From NCBI RefSeq assembly GCF_004745635.1, contig NZ_SRLB01000020.1, positions 58,557 to 122,556 on the forward strand: a stretch of 64,000 nt of DNA, given 5' to 3'. Every line of letters begins with the position of its first letter. Within the stretch, counting starts at the first letter, position 1. Source of the stretch: Methylobacterium nonmethylotrophicum. Lineage in GTDB: Bacteria > Pseudomonadota > Alphaproteobacteria > Rhizobiales > Beijerinckiaceae. A program made the translations under genes and the position numbers. The notes under the pieces are model-generated. The model did no database searches and was not told the DNA's origin. It saw nothing but the letters and a program-made list of their open reading frames with translations. Shown here in pieces: positions 32,801 through 41,231 of the stretch.

Positions 32801-33101
32801 GAATGGTGAGGATGGGTGCGAGGTGCCGCTGTTGACGCAACAGTATCATGGCGTGCCCATGAGTCCGACCGACCCTGACGGTCCGGCGCAACACTCCGCT
32901 TCCCCCGCCCGCCCGCCGCTGCTAGAAGCGCCGGATGACCGAATCGCACCCGCGTTGCGCCGTCATACGGCGAATTACGAGCCCGGCTTCCGCCTGAGGG
33001 CCGCGCTCGCGCGGCCGCGCGGAAGGCCGGGTTGCCCCGTTTCGCCGCTGCGATTCCCTCAAGGGCCGCGCCTTCCGCGCCCCAGACGAGCCTCGACCAC
33101 C
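32801..33101. other. Leader region upstream of ileS
   Basis: 301 bp. Holds a 20-codon frame (32935-32997, MTESHPRCAVIRRITSPASA) with two isoleucine codons, one the rare ATA, followed by a GGCCGCGC-TCGC-GCGGCC hairpin. Nothing else is recognisable; a translated leader is possible but unsupported. Confidence 0.35.
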
Positions 33102-36074
33102 ATGACCGAGCCAAAACCCGCCGCCGGGCGCGACTATTCCGAGACGCTGTTCCTGCCGGTCACCGACTTCCCGATGCGGGCCGGGCTGCCGCAGCGCGAG
33201 CCGGAGATCCTGGAGCGCTGGGCCCGGATCGGCCTCTATGCCCGCATCCGCGAGGCGGCGGCCGGCCGGCCGAAATTCGTGCTGCACGACGGCCCGCCCT
33301 ATGCCAACGGCCACATCCACATCGGCACGGCGCTCAACAAGATCCTGAAGGACATCGTCGTCCGGACGCAGGGCGCGCTCGGCCAGGATGCCAACTACGT
33401 CCCGGGCTGGGACTGCCACGGCCTGCCGATCGAGTGGAAGATCGAGGAGCAGTACCGCGCCGCCGGCCGCAACAAGGACGACGTCCCGGTCGTCGAGTTC
33501 CGGCGCGAGTGCCGGGCCTTCGCCGAGCACTGGCTGTCGGTGCAACGTGAAGAATTCAAGCGCCTCGGCGTCACCGGCGACTGGGACCACCCCTACCTGA
33601 CCATGGCCTACCCGGCCGAGGCCGCGATCGCCCGCGAGCTGATGACCTTCGCCACCACCGGCCAGCTCTATCGCGGCTCGAAGCCGGTGATGTGGTCGGT
33701 GGTCGAGAAGACGGCGCTCGCCGAGGCCGAGGTCGAGTACGAGGACCACGTCAGCGACACCATCTGGGCCGCCTTCCCGGTCGTCGAGTCGAAGACGGCC
33801 CCGGACTTGCAGGGTGCCCGCATCGTCATCTGGACCACCACCCCGTGGACGATTCCCGCCAACCGGGCCGTCGCCTATTCCCGAAAAGTATCTTACGGAC
33901 TGTATCGTGTCGTTGCTGCGCCTCAAGAGAACTGGTCTCAACCTGGTGTTCGTTACGTTGTTGCTGACAAACTGGCGGGCGACGTCTTCAAGGCAGCGCG
34001 CGTCGAGAGCTTCGAGCGACTGAGCGACGTCTCCCCGGAGGCGCTCGCCGGCCTGACACTGGCGCATCCGCTGGCGGCCTGGAACCCCGGTTACGGCTAC
34101 GCCGTGCCGATGCTGGAGGGCGAGCACGTCACCGACGAGGCCGGGACCGGGTTCGTCCACACCGCACCCGGCCACGGCCGCGAGGATTTCGAGGTCTGGA
34201 TGGCGAACGGCCGCGCCTTGCGCGAGCGCGGCATCGAGACGGCGATCCCCTACACGGTCGATGCCGACGGCGTGCTGACCGAGGCCGCGCCCGGCCTCGC
34301 CGGCAAGCGCGTCCTCGACGAGAAGGGCCAGAAGGGCGACGCCAACAAGGCGGTGATCGCGGCCCTGACCGCGGCGGGGACGCTCGTCGGCCGCGGCACG
34401 CTCAAGCACAGCTACCCGCATTCCTGGCGCTCGAAGAAGCCGGTCATCTTCCGCAACACGCCGCAATGGTTCATCGCCCTCGACAAGCCGGTGGCGACGC
34501 TCCACGACGCCACCTTGCGCGACGTGGCCCTGCGGGAGATCGCCGCGACCCAGTGGGTGCCGCCGCAGGGGCAGAACCGCATCACCGGCATGATCGCCAA
34601 CCGGCCCGACTGGGTGGTGTCGCGCCAGCGCGCCTGGGGCGTGCCGATCACGGTCTTCGTCCACCGGGAGACCGGCGAGATCCTGCGCGATGAGACGGTG
34701 AACGCCCGCATCCACGCCGCCTTCGCGGCGGAGGGGGCCGATGCCTGGTTCGCCGACGCCGACGGCGCCCGGTTCCTCGCGCCGGACTACGACCCGGCCG
34801 CGTACGAGAAGGTGACGGACGTCCTCGACGTCTGGTTCGATTCAGGCTCCACCCACGCCTTCACGCTCGACGACCCCGAGCACTTCCCGGGGCTCGCCGG
34901 CATCCGCCGCCGCCGCGACGGCGGTGACGACACGGTGATGTATCTCGAGGGCTCGGACCAGCACCGCGGCTGGTTCCACTCGTCGCTCCTCGAATCCTGC
35001 GGCACCCGCGACCGCGCTCCTTACGACGTGGTGCTCACCCACGGCTTCGTCCTCGACCCCAAGGGCGAGAAGATGTCGAAGTCGAAGGGCAACGTCGTCG
35101 CGCCCCAGGACGTCATCAAGGGGTCGGGCGCCGACATCCTGCGGCTGTGGGTGGCGGCCTCGGACTATACCGACGACCTGCGCATCGGCCCGGAGATCAT
35201 CAAGACCTTCTCGGAGACCTACCGCAAGCTGCGCAACTCGCTGCGCTGGATGCTGGGCACCCTGGCCCATCACCGGCCCGAGGACCGGGTCGAGGCGGCG
35301 CAGATGCCGGAGCTCGAGCGCTTCATCCTGCATCGGCTGGCCGAGCTCGACGGCGAGATCCGCGACGCCTTCCGCACCTTCGACACCAAGCGGGTGGTGG
35401 CGCTGCTCAACGCGTTCATGACCGGCGACCTGTCGTCGTTCTACTTCGACGTGCGCAAGGACGCGCTCTACTGCGATCCCGTCTCGTCGCGGACGCGGCG
35501 CGCGGCGCTCACCGTCGTCGACGAGGTCTTTCGGCGCGTCACCGTCTGGCTCGCCCCGGTCCTCGCCTTCACGGCCGAGGAGGCCTGGCTCGCGCGCACC
35601 CCGTCCGAGACCGGCTCGGTCCATACCGAGACGCTGCCGGCGACGCCGGCTTCCTGGCGCGACGAGGCCCTGGCCAAGCGCTGGGCCAAGATCCGCCGGG
35701 TGCGCCGGGTGGTGACCGGGGCGCTCGAGATCGAGCGCGCGGGCAAGCGCATCGGCGCGAGCCTGGAGGCGGCCCCGAAGGTCTTCGTCGCGGATCCGGA
35801 ACTCCTGGCGAGCCTCGAGGGCATCGACTTCGCGGAGGTCTGCATCACGTCGGACATCGCGGTCGAGGCGGGCGAGGGACCGGCGGACGCCTTCCGGCTC
35901 GACGAGGTGCGGGGCGTCGCGGTGGTGCCGGCCCTGGCGGAAGGGCGCAAATGCGCCCGGTCGTGGAAGGTGCTGGGAAGCGTCGGCAGCGACCCGGACT
36001 ACCCGGACGTGACGCCCCGCGACGCGCAGGCCCTGCGCGAGTGGGATGCGCTCCACGCCGAGGCGGCCGAGTAA
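33102..36074 (+). CDS. ileS: Isoleucyl-tRNA synthetase
   Basis: 990 residues, class I synthetase charging tRNA-Ile. Signature HIHIG near residue 71 (PPYANGHIHIGTALNK), editing domain in the middle, KMSKS near residue 657 (GEKMSKSKGN), anticodon-binding helices to the end. Start at ATG 33102 gives the typical N-terminus DYSETLFLPVTDFPMRAGLP. The protein is intact, but codons at about 33879-33976 are strikingly AT-rich for this genome (about 50% G+C against over 70% on both sides). lspA follows 27 nt downstream. Confidence 0.97.
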   Translation: MTEPKPAAGRDYSETLFLPVTDFPMRAGLPQREPEILERWARIGLYARIREAAAGRPKFVLHDGPPYANGHIHIGTALNKILKDIVVRTQGALGQDANYVPGWDCHGLPIEWKIEEQYRAAGRNKDDVPVVEFRRECRAFAEHWLSVQREEFKRLGVTGDWDHPYLTMAYPAEAAIARELMTFATTGQLYRGSKPVMWSVVEKTALAEAEVEYEDHVSDTIWAAFPVVESKTAPDLQGARIVIWTTTPWTIPANRAVAYSRKVSYGLYRVVAAPQENWSQPGVRYVVADKLAGDVFKAARVESFERLSDVSPEALAGLTLAHPLAAWNPGYGYAVPMLEGEHVTDEAGTGFVHTAPGHGREDFEVWMANGRALRERGIETAIPYTVDADGVLTEAAPGLAGKRVLDEKGQKGDANKAVIAALTAAGTLVGRGTLKHSYPHSWRSKKPVIFRNTPQWFIALDKPVATLHDATLRDVALREIAATQWVPPQGQNRITGMIANRPDWVVSRQRAWGVPITVFVHRETGEILRDETVNARIHAAFAAEGADAWFADADGARFLAPDYDPAAYEKVTDVLDVWFDSGSTHAFTLDDPEHFPGLAGIRRRRDGGDDTVMYLEGSDQHRGWFHSSLLESCGTRDRAPYDVVLTHGFVLDPKGEKMSKSKGNVVAPQDVIKGSGADILRLWVAASDYTDDLRIGPEIIKTFSETYRKLRNSLRWMLGTLAHHRPEDRVEAAQMPELERFILHRLAELDGEIRDAFRTFDTKRVVALLNAFMTGDLSSFYFDVRKDALYCDPVSSRTRRAALTVVDEVFRRVTVWLAPVLAFTAEEAWLARTPSETGSVHTETLPATPASWRDEALAKRWAKIRRVRRVVTGALEIERAGKRIGASLEAAPKVFVADPELLASLEGIDFAEVCITSDIAVEAGEGPADAFRLDEVRGVAVVPALAEGRKCARSWKVLGSVGSDPDYPDVTPRDAQALREWDALHAEAAE

Positions 36075-36101
36075 GGGCAAGGACAAGGGCGAGGAAAAGA
36101 T

Positions 36102-36599
36102 ATGCGTCCCCTCCCCTTCGGCCTCCTGGTCGCGCTCGTCACGCTCGTCCTCGACCAGGCGAGCAAGCTCGGCCTCCTCTTTCTCGCCGACCTGCCCGTG
36201 CGCGAGCCGGTGGTGCTCGCGCCCTTCGCGCAGCTGATCGTGGTGTGGAACCGCGGCGTCTCCTACGGGCTGTTCCAGCAGGATTCGGCGCTCGGGCGCT
36301 GGGTCCTGGTCGCAGTCTCGCTCGTGGCCTCCGTGGCGCTCTCGGTGTGGCTGGCGCGGGCCGGCAGCCGCTGGCTCGCCGGGTCGCTCGGCCTGATCGT
36401 CGGGGGAGCGGTCGGCAACGCCATCGACCGCGCCGCCTACGGGGCGGTGTTCGACTTCGTCCACCTGCATGCCGGCGGCTGGTCCTGGTACGTCTTCAAC
36501 GTGGCGGATGCCGGCATCGTCTTCGGCGTCGTCGGGCTGGTCTATGACGGGCTGGTGCTGGAGCGCCGCCGCGACCTGGCAACCCGCGAGCGGGCCTGA
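36102..36599 (+). CDS. lspA: Lipoprotein signal peptidase (signal peptidase II)
   Basis: 165 residues, four membrane helices. Cleaves signal peptides of prolipoproteins at the inner membrane. Conserved VVWNRGVSYGLF, the catalytic aspartate blocks GGAVGNAIDR and VADAGIVFG, and FDFVHLH are present. Starts 27 nt after ileS; ileS-lspA is a common alphaproteobacterial pair. Would process the lipobox protein at 3166-4761. Confidence 0.95.
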   Translation: MRPLPFGLLVALVTLVLDQASKLGLLFLADLPVREPVVLAPFAQLIVVWNRGVSYGLFQQDSALGRWVLVAVSLVASVALSVWLARAGSRWLAGSLGLIVGGAVGNAIDRAAYGAVFDFVHLHAGGWSWYVFNVADAGIVFGVVGLVYDGLVLERRRDLATRERA

Positions 36600-36728
36600 A
36601 AACCCCTGTGTGTCGCGGGCGCCACGCCGGCGCCCGGCGTTGCGTCGGCTTACGGCCACGCCATACCTTCGCCCGAAACCGCCACCACCCAAGCTCTCAA
36701 ACATGGGGCGGAACAGGCAGGGGCCAGC

Positions 36729-37397
36729 ATGCTTCACAAGCGCACGACACTCGCCGCGGTGACGGCCGCGGGGCTCGCCACGAGTTTCGCGGCCTCCTGG
36801 GGCGCGCACGCCCAGGAGGGCGTCGCGATGAAGAACGCCCTGTCGTCGATCGGACTCATCGAGCCGGAGCGGCCGACGATCACCTATCGGGAGCGCGCAC
36901 CCCTGGTGCTGCCGCCGAAGATGGACAAGGCCGCCCTGCCGCCGCCGGTCGACCGCGGCGCCGTGCGCGAGGCCAACCCGCAATGGCCGACCGATCCCGA
37001 GACCGCGGCCCGCGACCGCCGCGCCGCCGAGGACCGCAAGCCGATCACCCGCGGCTATGGCGGCCGGATGAGCGACAACAACGCGACGCTGCCGATCCAG
37101 GAGATGCGGGCCGGCCGGCGCGAGGGCGCGAGCGTGCCGACGGAGCCGACCTACAAGCCGGGCGACAACAACCGGGCGTCGTTCTGGCTCAACCCGATGG
37201 AGCTCCTCGCCGGCAAGAAGGATGACGACGCGACGGTCTCGGACGTCGAGCCCTCCCGCGACATCCTGACCGATCCGCCGACCGGCTACCGCAAGCCGCC
37301 GAACGGCAAGCTCGCCCGCACCGAGAGCGGCCCGAAGGGCATGAAGAGCGACCGCGAGGAGGCCGATCCAGGCGCCTATCTGCGCTCGCGCCAGTAA
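36729..37397 (+). CDS. Secreted protein of unknown function
   Basis: 222 residues with a signal peptide ending near GAHAQE (residue 28). Mature part is hydrophilic and Pro/Arg/Asp-rich, likely extended, with no known domain; GLIEPERPTITYRERAPLVL near residue 45 is its most conserved-looking segment. It sits between lspA and the M16 protease pair, where similar proteins occur in related genomes. A strong terminator follows. Confidence 0.75.
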   Translation: MLHKRTTLAAVTAAGLATSFAASWGAHAQEGVAMKNALSSIGLIEPERPTITYRERAPLVLPPKMDKAALPPPVDRGAVREANPQWPTDPETAARDRRAAEDRKPITRGYGGRMSDNNATLPIQEMRAGRREGASVPTEPTYKPGDNNRASFWLNPMELLAGKKDDDATVSDVEPSRDILTDPPTGYRKPPNGKLARTESGPKGMKSDREEADPGAYLRSRQ

Positions 37398-37805
37398 CGT
37401 TTTCGAGATCCGAATCAATCTCGCCCCGGGCCGCACCAGCAGCCCGGGGTTTTTTGATGTGAAGGCCTGCGTCGAGCGCAGAGCGGCATCGGCCGCTCGC
37501 GCGAGGGCCGATCCGGCCGACTGCAAGCCCAAGCTTCCGGGCGAGATTCTGGCCACGCTTCATCTGCCGGAACCCGGGCCCGATCTGAGGCTCGTGCATT
37601 TCTCGGCAGTCTTCGGGTCCACCCTGCCACAAAATGCTCTAGAACAGGGTCTCTAACGGCCGGCGTTCCCGGTGGCCGGCCCACCGGGCCGGTTCGCCCT
37701 TCCGCTGGCCCGTGACTCGCATGGGCCGCAAGCCTCGCTTAAGTGAGCCGGTCCACGATGCAACACGGGTGGCCCCTCCGGGCCGCCCGGCTAAGGTAGA
37801 TCAGG
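37398..37805. other. Intergenic region with terminator
   Basis: 408 bp. Apart from the terminator at 37424-37455, a 65-codon frame at 37459 can be read but has no ribosome site or recognisable product. I see nothing else in it. Confidence 0.6.
37424..37455 (+). terminator. Rho-independent terminator
   Basis: Stem CCCCGGGC (37424-37431) with GCCCGGGG (37442-37449) and a run of six T. The clearest intrinsic terminator in the window; ends the transcript of the secreted protein and probably of ileS-lspA. Confidence 0.92.
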
Positions 37806-39188
37806 ATGCCCCCACACAGGATGCGCCCCGCCCCCGGCCTCGTCTGCCCCGTCAGCGCCACCCTGCGCACCGACGCGGCGCCCTTCGGCCGTGCGGAGGC
37901 GGGCGGTCCCGAAGTGGCGTCCTTCGTCCTCGACAACGGCCTCGACGTCGTGGTGGTGCCCGACCACCGCGCGCCCGTGGTCACCCACATGGTCTGGTAC
38001 CGCAACGGCTCGGCCGACGATCCGCTCGGCCAGTCGGGGATCGCCCACTTCCTCGAGCACCTGATGTTCAAGGGCACCGAGACGCATCCGGTCGGCGCCT
38101 TCTCGAAGGCGGTGTCGAGCCTGGGCGGCCAGGAGAACGCCTTCACCTCCTTCGACTACACCGCCTACTTCCAGCGCGTCGCCCGCGACAACCTGAAGAC
38201 CATGATGAGCTTCGAGGCGGACCGGATGACCGGCCTGATCCTCGACGACGCCGTGGTGGCGCCGGAGCGCGACGTGGTGCTGGAGGAGCGCCGGATGCGG
38301 GTCGAGACCGACCCGGCGGCGCAGCTCTCCGAGGCGATGGCGGCCTCGCTGTTCGTGCACCACCCCTACGGCATTCCGATCATCGGCTGGATGCACGAGA
38401 TCGAGGAGCTGAACCGCACCCACGCCCTCGACTATTACCGCCGCTTCTACACCCCGGAGAACGCCATCCTGGTGGTCGCCGGCGACGTCACGGCCGACGA
38501 GGTCCGGCGGCTCGCCGACGACACCTACGGCGTGGTCGCCCCCCGGGGCGCCCGGCCGCAGCGCCTGCGGCCGCGGGAGCCGGAGCCCCGGGCGGCGCGC
38601 CGCCTCAGCGTCGCCGACCCGAAGGTGGAGCAGCCGACCCTGCAGCGGCTCTATCTCACCCCCTCCTGCATCACCGCCCGCGACGGGGAGAGCCACGCCC
38701 TCGAGCTCCTGGCCGAGGTCCTGGGCGGCGGGCCCACCTCCTACCTCTACCGCAGCCTGGTGCTGGACCAGGGCGTCGCGGTGAATGCCGGCGCCTGGTA
38801 CATGGGCTCGGCGATCGACGACACCCGCTTCTCGGTCTACGCCGTACCGGCGGAGGGCGTGACCCTGGAGGCTCTGGAGGAGGCCCTCGACCGGGCGCTC
38901 GCCCGGGCTCCGTCCGAGGCGCTGTCCGCCGACGCGATCGAGCGGGCGAAGACCCGCCTCGTCGCCGAGACGGTCTATTCCTCCGACAGCCAGTCCTCGC
39001 TCGCCCGCATCTTCGGCTCGGCGCTCGCCATCGGCGAGAGCATCGACGAGGTGCGCCGGTGGCCGTCCGAGATCGAGGCGGTGCAGGCCGCCCGCCTCGC
39101 CGCGGTGGCGGAGCGCTACCTGGTGCCGGCCCGCTCGGTCACCGGCTACCTGACCAAGAGCCGGGAACCCGCCGCCGCCGCGGCCTGA
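37806..39188 (+). CDS. M16 zinc peptidase (catalytic)
   Basis: 460 residues. Inverted zinc motif H81-F-L-E84-H85 in GIAHFLEHLMFKG, with the downstream acidic ligand region beginning GQENAFTSFDYTAYF. Pitrilysin-type insulinase fold with two homologous halves; the second half (about 230-450) lacks a zinc site, as usual. Start after AAGGTAGATCAGG. In operon with a second M16 protein, together likely forming a periplasmic heterodimer; the target peptides are unknown. Confidence 0.93.
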   Translation: MPPHRMRPAPGLVCPVSATLRTDAAPFGRAEAGGPEVASFVLDNGLDVVVVPDHRAPVVTHMVWYRNGSADDPLGQSGIAHFLEHLMFKGTETHPVGAFSKAVSSLGGQENAFTSFDYTAYFQRVARDNLKTMMSFEADRMTGLILDDAVVAPERDVVLEERRMRVETDPAAQLSEAMAASLFVHHPYGIPIIGWMHEIEELNRTHALDYYRRFYTPENAILVVAGDVTADEVRRLADDTYGVVAPRGARPQRLRPREPEPRAARRLSVADPKVEQPTLQRLYLTPSCITARDGESHALELLAEVLGGGPTSYLYRSLVLDQGVAVNAGAWYMGSAIDDTRFSVYAVPAEGVTLEALEEALDRALARAPSEALSADAIERAKTRLVAETVYSSDSQSSLARIFGSALAIGESIDEVRRWPSEIEAVQAARLAAVAERYLVPARSVTGYLTKSREPAAAAA

Positions 39189-39259
39189 GCCGGCCGCGAC
39201 CCCGCCCGGCGCGCCGCCGGGCGGATCCGCTGATCTTTCCAAGACAACAAGAGGTCCTC

Positions 39260-40558
39260 ATGACCCCGGCCGACGCCGTCTCCCGCACTGCCGCCGCCTC
39301 GGAATCCTCGTCCCCGACCCAGGCGCGCCCCGTCCTCTCGGCCCGCGGCATCGAGGCCTGGCACGTCGAGTCGCCGATCGTCCCGCTGATCGCGCTGGCC
39401 TTCACCTTCGAGGGCGGCGCCGCGCAGGACCCCGAGGGCAAGGCCGGCACCGCCCAGATGCTCGCCCGCCTGCTCGACGAGGGCGCCGGCCCGCACGACT
39501 CTGACGCCTTCCAGGAGCGCCTGGCCGCCCGCGCCATCGAGCTGAGCTTCCATGCCGGGCCGGACGCGATCGGCGGCTCGCTCAAGATGCTGCTCAAGCA
39601 CGCCGACGAGGCGATCGAGCTCCTGGCCCTGGCGCTCGCCCAGCCCCGCTTCGACCAGGCGGCGATCGAGCGGGTGCGGGCCCAGATGCTCGCCGGCCTG
39701 CGCTACCAGCAGAACGATCCCGGCGTGATGGCCTCCCGCCGCTTCTTCGCCGAGGCCTATCCGGGCCATCCCTACGGCCGTCCCTCCTCCGGCACGATCG
39801 AGAGCGTGTCGGCGATCACCCGCGACGACCTCGTGGCGATGCATCGCCGGCTCCTCGCCCGCGGCCGGGTCAAGGTCGCGGCGGTCGGCGCCATCGGCGA
39901 GGAGGCCCTGGTGCGCGCCCTCGACGCCGCCTTCGGCGCCCTGCCGGAGGGCGGGGACCTCACCGTCGTGCCGGCGACCGCGATCACGGGCCTCGGCCGG
40001 CGCATCGTCGTCGACCTCGACGTGCCGCAATCGGTGCTCCGCTTCGGCACCGACGGCGTGCCGTGGCGCGACCCCGACTTCATCCCGGCCTACGTGCTCA
40101 ACCACATCCTGGGCGGCGGCGCCTTCACGTCCCGCCTGTTCCAGGAGGTGCGCGAGAAGCGCGGCCTCGCCTACTCGGTCGGCACCTCGCTGGTGAGTCA
40201 TCGCGCCGCCTCGATGACCTGGGGCTACACCGCGACCAAGAACGAGCGCGTCGCCGAGTGCCTGACGGTGATCGCCGACGAGATCGCCCGCCTGACCCGC
40301 GACGGCCCCACCGACGACGAGTTGCAGAAGGCCAAGGACTACCTCACCGGCTCCTACGCGCTCGGCTTCGACACCTCGACCAAGATCGCCCACCAGCTGG
40401 TGCAGATCGCGTTCGAGGGCCTCGGCATCGACTACATCGCCCGCCGCAACGGCCTGATCGGCGCGGTGACGCAAGCCGACATCCGCCGGGCGGCCGCCCG
40501 GACGCTGGGCGACGGCAAGCTGCTGGTGGTGGCGGCCGGGCGACCGACGGCGATGTGA
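39260..40558 (+). CDS. M16 peptidase-like protein lacking the zinc site
   Basis: 432 residues. Same two-half fold as the preceding gene, but the position of HxxEH reads GTAQMLARLLDEG, so it cannot bind zinc and should act as the non-catalytic partner. The conserved C-terminal HILGGGAFTSRLFQEVREKR motif and RGLAYSVGT are present, which hold the substrate in the chamber. AGAGGTCC precedes ATG 39260. Confidence 0.93.
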   Translation: MTPADAVSRTAAASESSSPTQARPVLSARGIEAWHVESPIVPLIALAFTFEGGAAQDPEGKAGTAQMLARLLDEGAGPHDSDAFQERLAARAIELSFHAGPDAIGGSLKMLLKHADEAIELLALALAQPRFDQAAIERVRAQMLAGLRYQQNDPGVMASRRFFAEAYPGHPYGRPSSGTIESVSAITRDDLVAMHRRLLARGRVKVAAVGAIGEEALVRALDAAFGALPEGGDLTVVPATAITGLGRRIVVDLDVPQSVLRFGTDGVPWRDPDFIPAYVLNHILGGGAFTSRLFQEVREKRGLAYSVGTSLVSHRAASMTWGYTATKNERVAECLTVIADEIARLTRDGPTDDELQKAKDYLTGSYALGFDTSTKIAHQLVQIAFEGLGIDYIARRNGLIGAVTQADIRRAAARTLGDGKLLVVAAGRPTAM

Positions 40559-40594
40559 GGCGAACCGGGCAGGAAGCGATCCATTCCTGCCCTG

Positions 40595-40610
40595 GACCTC
40601 ATCCCGAGGT
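40595..40610. repeat. Solo left arm of the palindromic repeat
   Basis: GACCTCATCCCGAGGT, one change from the outer arm of copies 1 and 2, without a matching right arm. A decayed copy between the M16 and cupin genes. Confidence 0.55.
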
Positions 40611-40676
40611 TTGAGGGTCGGCGCGACGGCAATCTCCGATCGAACGTCGGCGGGTTCCTGCACGCTCGATCGGCGC

Positions 40677-41132
40677 TCACTCCTCCGCCATCACGTCCCC
40701 CTCCGGCGGCCGCACCGCGTCGAGCTCCGGCAGCAGCACCACGCTCTCCTGCTCGTTCGGGTCGGTGCGGGCGATCACCGCCGTGCAGGTCTCGGTCCGG
40801 CTGGCGTTGTAGGGCAGGTGCGGCACCCCGGCCGGGATGTAGACGAAATCGCCGGCCCGGCTCCACAGGTGGTGCTCGAGCCGCGGGCCGTACCAGGTGC
40901 CGGCGATGCCTGAGAGCACGTGGAGCGCCGTCTCGTGCGCCTCGTGCAGGTGGGCCTTGGCCCGCGCCCCCGGCGGCAGGGTGACGAGCTGCATGTGCAG
41001 CCCCTTCGACCCGACCGACTCGGCGGAGACCGCCGGCGCGTAGGTGAGCGCCTGCTTGCCGACGAACCCGGCCCCCGGGCGCACGACCCGACAGGAATCC
41101 CTCCCCGGATCCCGCTCCGACACCTCGTCCAT
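40677..41132 (-). CDS. Cupin-domain protein
   Basis: 151 residues. Single cupin: motif 1 as AKAHLHEAHETALHVLSG, motif 2 as GDFVYIPAGVPHLPYN. Small cupins of this type are often sugar-binding or isomerase-like accessory proteins. It is read after the sugar-acid dehydratase gene (100-nt gap), so a role with that pathway is plausible. Confidence 0.85.
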   Translation of the reverse strand: MDEVSERDPGRDSCRVVRPGAGFVGKQALTYAPAVSAESVGSKGLHMQLVTLPPGARAKAHLHEAHETALHVLSGIAGTWYGPRLEHHLWSRAGDFVYIPAGVPHLPYNASRTETCTAVIARTDPNEQESVVLLPELDAVRPPEGDVMAEE

Positions 41133-41231
41133 GGCGCGTCCTCCGCTTGAGCGGAGGACAGTCTAGCGGATTCGGCGCCGGGAGCCCGCGATTTCGCGCC
41201 TGGCCGCCGACAAGGCCCGCTCGGGCGTCCC

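Noticed and set aside
33102..33990. A frameshift or insertion explaining the odd codon patch in ileS
   Set aside because: The reading frame and the family-like protein sequence continue without a break across the patch.
34842..37556. A 904-codon leftward frame opposite ileS and lspA
   Set aside because: Arg/Asp/Gly/His-rich translation with no motif; a mirror of the true coding strand.
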